Shown here piece after piece: positions 1 to 6,495 of a stretch of DNA of 64,000 nt (position 1 is its first letter; each line of letters starts with the position of its first letter). A model generated the notes under the pieces. That model worked only from the letters and a program-made list of their open reading frames with translations, did not search any database and was not told the origin of the DNA. The position numbers and the translations under genes are program-made. Origin of the DNA: Photobacterium sanctipauli (GTDB lineage Bacteria > Pseudomonadota > Gammaproteobacteria > Enterobacterales > Vibrionaceae); assembly GCF_003026495.1 (NCBI RefSeq), contig NZ_PYMA01000020.1, positions 36,174-100,173 on the forward strand, read 5' to 3'.

Positions 1-380
1 AGGAGCGCATTGTCCCGTTTGCCGGGTTGGCCCGCGAATGGGTCGGCCATTGGCTGAAAGTGCGGGGCCAGCTGGCGGCGCCAGACGAGCCGGGGCTGTT
101 TGTTTCCAAGCTTGGGCAGCGCATTTCTAACCGTAATGTCCAAAAAAGGATGGCGGAGTGGGGTCAGAAGCAGGCGGTGTCGAGCCATATCAACCCGCAC
201 AAACTGCGCCACAGCTTTGCCACTCATATGTTGGAGTCGTCGGGTGATCTGCGTGCGGTGCAAGAATTGCTGGGCCATGCCAACCTGTCGACAACCCAAA
301 TTTATACCCATTTGGATTTCCAACATTTGGCAAAGGTGTATGATGATGCCCACCCTAGGGCAAAGCGCAACAAGCGCTAG
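1..380 (+). CDS. xerC: Tyrosine recombinase XerC, C-terminal part (5' end outside window)
   Basis: This is the C-terminal part of XerC, which with XerD resolves chromosome dimers at dif. The reading frame is open from base 3, so the gene begins before the window and roughly the first 60% is missing. The visible catalytic residues are the HxxR of HKLRHSFATHML, the GH of LLGHANLSTTQIYTH, and the Tyr nucleophile in QIYTHLDF near the C-terminus. The following yigB starts 33 bp downstream, the order found in enterobacteria and vibrios (xerC-yigB-uvrD), which separates it from XerD or a phage integrase. The call is firm; only the N-terminal core-binding domain cannot be checked. Confidence 0.95.
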   Translation, partial: ERIVPFAGLAREWVGHWLKVRGQLAAPDEPGLFVSKLGQRISNRNVQKRMAEWGQKQAVSSHINPHKLRHSFATHMLESSGDLRAVQELLGHANLSTTQIYTHLDFQHLAKVYDDAHPRAKRNKR

Positions 381-412
381 TACCGTAACCAATGTGGAGC
401 CGTTCACCAACC

Positions 413-1141
413 ATGCAGTTTTATTGCCGCTTGCCAGCCCCGAAAGCCCTGACCTTCGATCTTGACGACACCTTGTATGATAACCGCCCGGTGATCCGCC
501 GTGCCGAGCAGGCGATGCATGACTGGCTGGCCGAACACCACCCCGCCACGCATGGCGTTGGGCGCGGGCGTTGGTTATCGTTGAAGCTGGCGTTGGCCAA
601 GGCCGATCCGTACTTGCGCCATGATGTCACCCTATGGCGGTTCGAGTTGCTGAAAATTGGCTTGATGCAGCTCGGCTATTCATTGGCCGCTGCCCAATCG
701 GCTGCACGCGATGGTGTCGAAGTGGTGTTGGAGGTGCGCAACCGGGTTGATGTGCCGCAGGAAACCCATCGGGTCATGTCTCAACTGGCCAAGCAATTGC
801 CGCTGGTGGCGATCACCAATGGCAATGTCGATATTGAGAAGATAGGCCTCGGCCAGTATTTTGATGCGGTGCTGATGGCGGGACGGGATGGGTTGGCCAA
901 GCCCGAGCCGGGTTTGTTCGCCAAGGCGGCATCTCACCTGGCGCTTGCCCCGCAGGATATTTTGCATGTTGGCGATCACCTGGTGACCGATGTCGGCGGC
1001 GCCAAGCGCAATGGCTTCAGGGCGTGTTGGTATAACGACCAGCAGCGCCAACTGCGCAGCGAGCCGAGGGCGAAGTGGTTGCCGGATGTCGAGATCGGCC
1101 AGCTGTCGCAGCTACTGCCGTTGGTTGGGGAGCAGCCTTAG
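413..1141 (+). CDS. yigB: HAD-family phosphatase YigB
   Basis: This is a haloacid dehalogenase-type phosphatase of 242 residues. E. coli YigB dephosphorylates 5-amino-6-(5-phosphoribitylamino)uracil in riboflavin synthesis and also FMN; the role here is inferred from homology and position. HAD motif I is FDLDDTLYDN at residues 15-24, motif II is AITNGN, and the motif III/IV region is KPEPGLF followed by HVGDHLVTDV. I chose the ATG at 413 because MQFYCRL matches the usual short N-terminus; an in-frame ATG at 392 would add seven residues. It follows xerC and is closed by a strong hairpin terminator at 1167. Confidence 0.9.
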   Translation: MQFYCRLPAPKALTFDLDDTLYDNRPVIRRAEQAMHDWLAEHHPATHGVGRGRWLSLKLALAKADPYLRHDVTLWRFELLKIGLMQLGYSLAAAQSAARDGVEVVLEVRNRVDVPQETHRVMSQLAKQLPLVAITNGNVDIEKIGLGQYFDAVLMAGRDGLAKPEPGLFAKAASHLALAPQDILHVGDHLVTDVGGAKRNGFRACWYNDQQRQLRSEPRAKWLPDVEIGQLSQLLPLVGEQP

Positions 1142-1166
1142 CGCGTACTAAAACGTGTGGAATGAC

Positions 1167-1194
1167 AAAAGGACAGCCCGGGCTGTCCTTTTTG
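1167..1194 (+). terminator. Rho-independent terminator after yigB
   Basis: An inverted repeat GGACAGCCC/GGGCTGTCC, flanked by AAAA and TTTTT, forms a perfect stem 26 bp after the yigB stop. The A-run before it means it may also stop transcription arriving from the minus-strand buf operon. Confidence 0.85.
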
Positions 1195-1232
1195 TTATCG
1201 GTATGGTTGGCGCGCTGGTGCTGGTTATTCGC

Positions 1233-1688
1233 CTACTCGAGTAAGCTCTGTTTCGGCTCGCTGCTGATCAGGCGGTCAAGCGAAATCATGCCTGCCCCCC
1301 AGAACACATTAACCAGCATCATCATGCCCCACAGCTGGTGGTCGAAGAAGCCCCTTTCCCATAGCAGCGGGTAAGACACCACGGCAATAATATTGAAAAC
1401 AAACAGCACCAGCGCCATTGGGCGGGTAAACAGGCCGAGGGCGAGGAATACCGGCAAAATGAGCTCGGCGGCCGTACCCATATAAGCCGCGAGTTGCCAA
1501 GGAAGTAGCGGTACCTGGTATTCGTACTCAAACAGGTACAGGGTACTATCCCAGCTTGAATACTTGACCATCCCAGACTTGAAGAAGGCCCAAGCGACCC
1601 ATAAGCGGGTGAACAGCAAAAGCAGCGGGATCAGGGGATCGGTGATCTTTTGGGCGGTGGGATCAATTTGTTTGAAAAAGTTCAGCAT
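1233..1688 (-). CDS. DoxX-family membrane protein of the buf/hvf operon (HvfD-like)
   Basis: This is a DoxX-type integral membrane protein of about 151 residues with four hydrophobic segments (LIPLLLLFTRLWVAWAFF, the AELILPVFLALGLF region, MALVLFVFNIIAVV and LWGMMMLVNVFWGAG). It is the last gene of the minus-strand operon bufA-bufA-bufB-bufC-doxX, matching Haemophilus hvfABCD, where the DoxX member is the usual fourth partner of a DUF2282 precursor, an MNIO enzyme and a DUF2063 protein. The start at 1688 has a GAGGGAG Shine-Dalgarno seven bases upstream; an ATG at 1694 overlaps the previous stop but leaves almost no spacing. Its biochemical job in these operons is not settled; a redox role in the membrane is only an inference. 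Confidence 0.85.
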   Translation of the reverse strand: MLNFFKQIDPTAQKITDPLIPLLLLFTRLWVAWAFFKSGMVKYSSWDSTLYLFEYEYQVPLLPWQLAAYMGTAAELILPVFLALGLFTRPMALVLFVFNIIAVVSYPLLWERGFFDHQLWGMMMLVNVFWGAGMISLDRLISSEPKQSLLE

Positions 1689-1690
1689 GC

Positions 1691-2458
1691 TCATTCTCCC
1701 TCGGGCAAGCCGCAAATATCGGCAAAGGCGTGTTGTTGGATCAGCTCGCCCAGCAATGCCAGCATCTCAGGGGTGGCATCGGCGAGAGTCTGTTGGTTTT
1801 GGCAAAGCCTAACCAGTGCAGTGGCATCATGGCTGGTGTTGAGAACCACAACTTGTTCCGGGTGGTGCTGGATAATGGCCGACTCCGGCTGGGACAGGTC
1901 GATCTCCTCGACTGCGTCACGGGTGATCATCTGCCAGATACTGGCCACCGGGTAGGCCGAATCGAAGCAGCGCGTCGGTGCCGCGACGGTGAGGTGCAAG
2001 GTCGGCAGGTTGTCTTCGGTCACCAGTGCCAATTTCTCCAGCGGGAACTGCGGGGCGACGGCGGCCTGGTGGCTGACCCTGTCGACGCACCATTCCAACC
2101 TTGCCAGGTCGGCGAGGTAGGGTACGGCTTGGCATAGTTCGGGCTGGCCCTCGATACTCGCGGCAAAGCCTTCGCCGTAGTGGCTGACATCCCCCTCGGT
2201 CAAAGGGACGCTAAGTACATGCTGGCGGGCGAGTTGGGCAAAGCACTCCTCACCAACCACGGCCAGTGTGCAGGGGTAAGTGGCTTCCAGCACCTCCGAT
2301 AAGCTCATAATAAAATTGTTGCGGTAGATCTGGATGAGCTGCTCGGCTGGAAAGTGGCCGTCGTTGATTTGCGAGCTGGCAGGGCTGGGTTGGTAATGCA
2401 GCGCCTTGGCAAAATCTTGCTGGAGTTGCTGCAATGGGCTAGGTGATGACTTGTCCAT
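1691..2458 (-). CDS. DUF2063 MNIO partner protein (BufC/HvfC-like)
   Basis: This 255-residue protein has the DUF2063 putative DNA-binding-type domain at its N-terminus: LQQDFAKAL near residue 11, then IYRNNFIMSLSEVLEATYP at about 44-62. Members act as the recognition partner of MNIO enzymes, bringing the precursor peptide to the active site, so the DNA-binding label is probably historical. The start overlaps the end of the MNIO gene by 20 bp and its stop lies next to the DoxX start, showing translational coupling. Identification rests on both the sequence and the operon. BufC/HvfC assignment is by family; no activity can be read from the sequence. Confidence 0.9.
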   Translation of the reverse strand: MDKSSPSPLQQLQQDFAKALHYQPSPASSQINDGHFPAEQLIQIYRNNFIMSLSEVLEATYPCTLAVVGEECFAQLARQHVLSVPLTEGDVSHYGEGFAASIEGQPELCQAVPYLADLARLEWCVDRVSHQAAVAPQFPLEKLALVTEDNLPTLHLTVAAPTRCFDSAYPVASIWQMITRDAVEEIDLSQPESAIIQHHPEQVVVLNTSHDATALVRLCQNQQTLADATPEMLALLGELIQQHAFADICGLPEGE

Positions 2459-3296
2459 GTTTCGCCTCCTGCTTGATGATGAGTTCAGCTTTTCGGGCTT
2501 CGGTCAATAGCACGGGTAATGGCGGAATATCGAGATCCCATTCGATCAGGGTCGGGACCGCGCCATGTTGCTGTACCCAGCGTTGGTATAGCTGCCAAAC
2601 GGGTTCGCTAACTGGTTGGCTATGGGTATCAATCCAGATCTCGCCGCCGTCGACCTGCTTGATGGTAAACCCAGCCAAATGGATTTCTTTTACCGCGTCG
2701 GCATCAAAGGCTGCGATGTATTTGTCGCAATCAAAACCGTGGTTGAAGCCGCTCACGTAGATGTTGTTCAAATCAAGCAACAAGCCACACCCGGTGCGTT
2801 GCTGTACCTGGTGCAGGAACTCCCATTCCGGGATCGTGGAATGGCTGAAACTCAGGTAGCTCGACGGGTTCTCGATAAGCATCTGCCTGCCGAGGTAGTC
2901 CTGAACTTGCGATACCTTCTGGCAAAAAAGTTCAAGCGCCTCTTCGGTGTAGGGCAAGGGCAGCAAGTCGTTAAAAAATTGCCCGTCAACCGAACTCCAG
3001 CTCAGGTGGTCGGAAACGGCAATGGGGTCGACTTCATCTACCAGCTGCTTTAGTTGCGAAAGGTGCTGAGTATCAAGGGGATCGGCCGAGCCCAGTGATA
3101 AACCTATCCCGTGGCAACTGATTGGGTAGTGGCTGGCCAGCGCCCTGAGTTGCTGGCGGGCTGGCGAAGCGGTAACAAAGTAGTTCTCGCTATGGATTTC
3201 CAACCAGCCTACCCGGGGCTGCTCTGCCAATACTTGCTGGACATGGGGGGAGCGAAGCCCCACCCCAACGATCCTATCGGATGCAAGCCTGCTCAA
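2439..3296 (-). CDS. MNIO-family (DUF692) multinuclear iron oxidase, BufB/HvfB-like
   Basis: This is a DUF692/MNIO enzyme of 285 residues. The family uses two or three iron ions in a TIM-barrel to rewrite cysteine residues of ribosomal peptides; in the hvf and buf systems, cysteines of DUF2282 precursors become thiooxazole-type groups. Candidate metal ligands include the HSENYF, CHGIGLSLG, SDHLSW, LLDLNNIYVSGFNHG, EIHLAGF, DTHSQPV and LIEWDLDIP motifs. The start is TTG, directly after the stop of the precursor gene upstream, with GAGG eight bases before it inside that gene's end. The tight coupling implies that enzyme and precursor are made together. Confidence 0.92.
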   Translation of the reverse strand: MSRLASDRIVGVGLRSPHVQQVLAEQPRVGWLEIHSENYFVTASPARQQLRALASHYPISCHGIGLSLGSADPLDTQHLSQLKQLVDEVDPIAVSDHLSWSSVDGQFFNDLLPLPYTEEALELFCQKVSQVQDYLGRQMLIENPSSYLSFSHSTIPEWEFLHQVQQRTGCGLLLDLNNIYVSGFNHGFDCDKYIAAFDADAVKEIHLAGFTIKQVDGGEIWIDTHSQPVSEPVWQLYQRWVQQHGAVPTLIEWDLDIPPLPVLLTEARKAELIIKQEAKHGQVIT

Positions 3297-3557
3297 TTAT
3301 TTCGCCTCGCTTGAGCTACCGTTCAGGCGCTCACATAGTCCTTTCGGTACCATGATGAAAGCATCCTTTTGGCCATCGACCTTAGAGGTACCGGCACAAG
3401 AACTGGTCTTGGTCGCACAGTCGTTTTTACCGGCTTTCGCCACGCCGTAGCACTTCTCTTTCTCTGCTGCGACGGCTGAGGTGGTGGTCAGGGCAGTACC
3501 CGCTAGGGCAAGTAGGCCTGAAACAGCAGTGGCAACGGCAATATTAGACTTTTTCAT
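3297..3557 (-). CDS. DUF2282 copper-binding RiPP precursor (bufferin/oxazolin), proximal copy
   Basis: This encodes an 86-residue secreted precursor. Residues 1-30 form a signal peptide (KK at the N-terminus, a hydrophobic core around GLLALAGTAL, and AVA before the mature part). The mature part carries four cysteines in the order EKCYG, NDCAT, SSCAG and GLCER, typical of DUF2282. In bufferins and Haemophilus oxazolin, the central cysteines are converted by the MNIO partner and the product binds copper. The stop abuts the MNIO start. It is almost identical in its core to the second copy at 3612, differing by only two residues across the conserved region. The copper role is inferred from family knowledge. 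Confidence 0.9.
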   Translation of the reverse strand: MKKSNIAVATAVSGLLALAGTALTTTSAVAAEKEKCYGVAKAGKNDCATKTSSCAGTSKVDGQKDAFIMVPKGLCERLNGSSSEAK

Positions 3558-3611
3558 AACACTTCCTTTTTATGGCTGATGAGCTGACTTAATAGGGATT
3601 GGGGAGGTCGC

Positions 3612-3878
3612 TTAAGATGAGCTTGTTGAACCACCGTTTAGGCGATCACACATACCTTTAGGAACCATGATGAAGGCGTCTTTCTGGCCGTCGACTTTAG
3701 AGGTACCGGCACAAGAGCTGGTTTTGGTTGCACAGTCGTTTTTACCGGCCTTGGCAACGCCGTAGCATTTTTCCTTGGCTTCTGCCGCAACGGCAGTCGA
3801 TGTGGTGGCGGCAGTACCAGCAAGGGCCAATAAACCAGTTACAGCTGTCGCTAGGGCGATGTTAGTAGTCTTTTTCAT
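3612..3878 (-). CDS. DUF2282 copper-binding RiPP precursor, distal (first-transcribed) copy
   Basis: This is the first gene of the operon and a tandem paralogue of the gene at 3297. It encodes about 88 residues: a signal peptide ending in AVAA, then the four-cysteine DUF2282 core with KAGKNDCATKTSSCAGTSKV. It differs from the neighbour in the core only at L/M and E/D near the last cysteine, while many codons differ synonymously. I chose the ATG at 3878, which has GAGG seven bases upstream; an ATG six bases earlier (3884) sits too close to that site. The serine-rich tail (GGSTSSS) differs from the other copy. The two copies are separated by only 54 bp. Confidence 0.9.
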   Translation of the reverse strand: MKKTTNIALATAVTGLLALAGTAATTSTAVAAEAKEKCYGVAKAGKNDCATKTSSCAGTSKVDGQKDAFIMVPKGMCDRLNGGSTSSS

Positions 3879-3884
3879 GTTCAT

Positions 3885-4189
3885 TCCTCTTTAATACGCT
3901 GACTGTTGCAAGAAGGTGCAACACGACCTTTTTGCTATCCGGCACCTTGTTGGTGCTCTCGAAACATAAGAAAGGGCGGTTAGGATTTTTCTTTCACACT
4001 TTCTTAAATTTTTTTACGCTTGGTTAACTCGCGTAATTCCAAGCATAGATCATATTTTTTCGGCAATCGCTTGAATTGGTGAAAATTTAACCAACAAGAA
4101 ACACAATAGCGTTGGCCGTTGGGGTGGCGGAAAAGCAGGATTTTGGTGCAGAAATCGGCTGCATCTCGCATCGTTAGGGTGTTTGTGGT
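3885..4189. promoter_or_regulatory. Divergent control region between the buf operon and uvrD
   Basis: About 340 bp separate the first buf gene (minus) from uvrD (plus). It holds a perfect inverted repeat TGTTGCA-N6-TGCAACA at 3904-3923, in the probable leader of the buf operon, and a shorter hairpin GCACC-TTGTT-GGTGC at 3942-3956. The part around 3975-4020 is AT-rich and could carry the buf promoter, but I see no convincing sigma-70 or ECF-type boxes. No convincing gene lies here. Confidence 0.45.
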
Positions 4190-4219
4190 TATAATCGACA
4201 CCATTGTATAAATAACCAG
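4190..4219 (+). promoter_or_regulatory. uvrD promoter with LexA (SOS) box
   Basis: A perfect -10 hexamer TATAAT lies at 4190-4195. At 4204-4219, covering the expected start site, is TTGTATAAATAACCAG, which matches the E. coli uvrD SOS box at 13 of 16 positions as I recall that site. LexA bound here would block initiation. The uvrD ATG follows ten bases later. The -35 element is weak. Confidence 0.75.
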
Positions 4220-4228
4220 TAGATAGCG

Positions 4229-6400
4229 ATGGACGTTTCACTCCTGTTAGATGGCCTTAATGATAAGCAACGAGAGGCGGTGGCTGCGCCGTTGGGCAAT
4301 CACCTAGTTCTGGCGGGCGCCGGAAGTGGCAAGACGCGGGTCTTGGTCCATCGTATCGCCTGGTTGATGTCGATTGAGCAGGCATCGCCTTACTCCATCA
4401 TGTCGGTGACCTTTACCAACAAGGCGGCGGCCGAGATGCGCGGTCGTATCAACGAGCTAATGCACGGCTCGTCGGCGGGGATGTGGAACGGGACTTTCCA
4501 CGGCCTGTGTCACCGCATGCTCCGTGCCCATTACCTGGATGCCGGGCTGCCGGAAGATTTCAATATCCTCGATTCGGATGATCAGATGCGCCTGATGCGC
4601 CGCCTGATCAAGGCGCAAAACCTTGATGAGAAGCAATGGCCGGCCCGCCAAGCGGTGTGGTACGTCAACGGCAAGAAGGACGAGGGCTTGCGCCCGCAAC
4701 ATATCGATACGTTTAATGATCCGGTTGAGCAGACTTGGCTTCGCCTGTACACGGCCTACCAAGAGGCCTGTGACCGCGCTGGCTTGGTGGATTTTGCCGA
4801 GTTGTTGCTGCGCGCGTTTGAGTTGCTGCAGCGCAGTAAGCACATCCGCGAGCATTACCAGGCCCGCTTCAAGCATATCCTGGTTGACGAATTCCAGGAT
4901 ACCAACAATATCCAGTTTGCCTGGCTGCGCCTGATGGCTGGGCCGGACTGTAACGTGATGATTGTTGGTGATGATGACCAGTCGATTTACGGCTGGCGTG
5001 GTGCCAAGGTCGAGAATATCCAACGCTTCCTTAATGACTTCAAGGGGGCTTCTTCCATCTTCCTTGAGCAGAACTACCGCTCGACCGGCAATATCCTGAA
5101 GGCGGCCAATGAGCTGATCGCCAACAACAACGAGCGGATGGGCAAGAACCTTTGGACCGATGGTGCCGAGGGCGATCTGATCTCGGTGTATTCGGCCTTC
5201 AATGAGTTGGACGAAGCCCGCTTCGTGGTCGGCAAGATCAAGGAGTGGCAGGACAAGGGCGGTGCGCTAAACGAAACGGCGATGCTGTACCGGAGTAACG
5301 CCCAGTCCCGTGTGCTGGAAGAAGCCTTGATCCAGGCGGGGATGCCTTATCGCATCTACGGTGGCATGCGCTTCTTCGAGCGCCAGGAAATCAAAGACTC
5401 GTTGTCTTACATGCGCCTGATCGCCAACCGTAACGATGATGCGTCGTTCGAGCGGGTGGTGAACACCCCGACGCGCGGCCTGGGTGACAGGACGCTGGAA
5501 ACCATCCGTATGGCTGCCCGTGATCGCGGGGCAACCATGTGGCAGGCAAGTATCGCCTTGCTGGAAGAGCAGGTGCTGGCGGGGCGCGCGGCCAACTCGC
5601 TGCGTCGCTTTATCGAGCTGATCAATGCCCTTGAAGACGACACCCGCGATCTGCCGCTTTACCAGCAGACCGACGAGGTGATCCGCAACTCCGGCCTGCG
5701 CAGCATGTACGAGCAGGAAAAAGGCGAGAAGGCACAGGCGCGAATCGAAAACTTGGAGGAGCTGGTAACGGCCACCCGCCAGTTCGAGATCCCGGAAGAG
5801 GCCGAAGAAATGACGCCGCTGTCGGCATTCTTGTCCCATGCCGCCCTCGAAGCGGGAGACGGCCAGGCCGACGAGTTCGAGGATGCGGTGCAGCTGATGA
5901 CCATGCACAGTGCCAAGGGTTTGGAGTTTCCGGTTGTGTTCATGGTGGGGGTTGAAGAGGGGATGTTCCCGAGCTCACGCACCACCGAGGAGGTGGGGCG
6001 CCTGGAGGAGGAGCGCCGGCTTTGCTACGTGGGCATGACCCGCGCAATGCAGAAGCTGTATATCTCCTATGCCGAGATGCGCCGCTTGTATGGCAAGGAT
6101 AACTTCCATAAGCCGTCCCGCTTTATCCGCGAGATCCCGGAGCAGCATATCGAGGAAGTGCGGATGAAGGCCAAGGTGTCTCGCCCGGCGAGCAGCGGCC
6201 GCTTTAGCCAAACCCAGGCTAGCGAAAACTTCAACCAGACCGGCTTTAGCCTTGGTCAACGGGTACAGCACCCTAAATTTGGCGAGGGGACGATTATCAA
6301 CTTCGAAGGCAGCGGTGCGCAAAGCCGGGTGCAGGTGGCGTTCAACGGTGAGGGTATCAAATGGTTGGTGACCCAGTACGCCAAGCTTGAGGCGATGTAA
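4229..6400 (+). CDS. uvrD: DNA helicase II UvrD
   Basis: This is the superfamily 1A 3'-5' helicase of nucleotide-excision and mismatch repair, which also removes RecA filaments. It has 723 residues, close to the 720 of E. coli UvrD. The Walker A motif AGAGSGKT is at residues 29-36, followed by the SF1 motifs FTNKAAAEMR, VDEFQDTN (motif II), VGDDDQSIYGWRG (motif III), EQNYRST (motif IV), MTMHSAKGLEF (motif V) and VGMTRAMQKLYI (motif VI). The C-terminal segment GQRVQHPKFGEGTI is the UvrD tail that contacts RNA polymerase. An SOS box covers its promoter, and a bidirectional terminator follows at 6424. Confidence 0.98.
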   Translation: MDVSLLLDGLNDKQREAVAAPLGNHLVLAGAGSGKTRVLVHRIAWLMSIEQASPYSIMSVTFTNKAAAEMRGRINELMHGSSAGMWNGTFHGLCHRMLRAHYLDAGLPEDFNILDSDDQMRLMRRLIKAQNLDEKQWPARQAVWYVNGKKDEGLRPQHIDTFNDPVEQTWLRLYTAYQEACDRAGLVDFAELLLRAFELLQRSKHIREHYQARFKHILVDEFQDTNNIQFAWLRLMAGPDCNVMIVGDDDQSIYGWRGAKVENIQRFLNDFKGASSIFLEQNYRSTGNILKAANELIANNNERMGKNLWTDGAEGDLISVYSAFNELDEARFVVGKIKEWQDKGGALNETAMLYRSNAQSRVLEEALIQAGMPYRIYGGMRFFERQEIKDSLSYMRLIANRNDDASFERVVNTPTRGLGDRTLETIRMAARDRGATMWQASIALLEEQVLAGRAANSLRRFIELINALEDDTRDLPLYQQTDEVIRNSGLRSMYEQEKGEKAQARIENLEELVTATRQFEIPEEAEEMTPLSAFLSHAALEAGDGQADEFEDAVQLMTMHSAKGLEFPVVFMVGVEEGMFPSSRTTEEVGRLEEERRLCYVGMTRAMQKLYISYAEMRRLYGKDNFHKPSRFIREIPEQHIEEVRMKAKVSRPASSGRFSQTQASENFNQTGFSLGQRVQHPKFGEGTIINFEGSGAQSRVQVAFNGEGIKWLVTQYAKLEAM

Positions 6401-6423
6401 TCGGCCTTGCTCGACGCTGATAT

Positions 6424-6465
6424 AAACAAGCCCGTGGGGATGAGTTCCCACGGGCTTGTTTTTTA
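6424..6465. terminator. Bidirectional terminator between uvrD and ggt
   Basis: The hairpin AACAAGCCCGTGGG/CCCACGGGCTTGTT, followed by a T-run on the plus strand and with an A-rich start on the other side, lies between the convergent uvrD and ggt genes and can serve both. Confidence 0.9.
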
Positions 6466-6495
6466 TTACCGGCTCGCTAAGGTGCTGGATAGCGA

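Noticed and set aside
4004..4204. Small minus-strand frame with cysteines (YCVSC) upstream of uvrD
   Set aside because: It has no ribosome site, its start falls in the uvrD LexA box, and the sequence matches no family I know. It is probably a chance frame.
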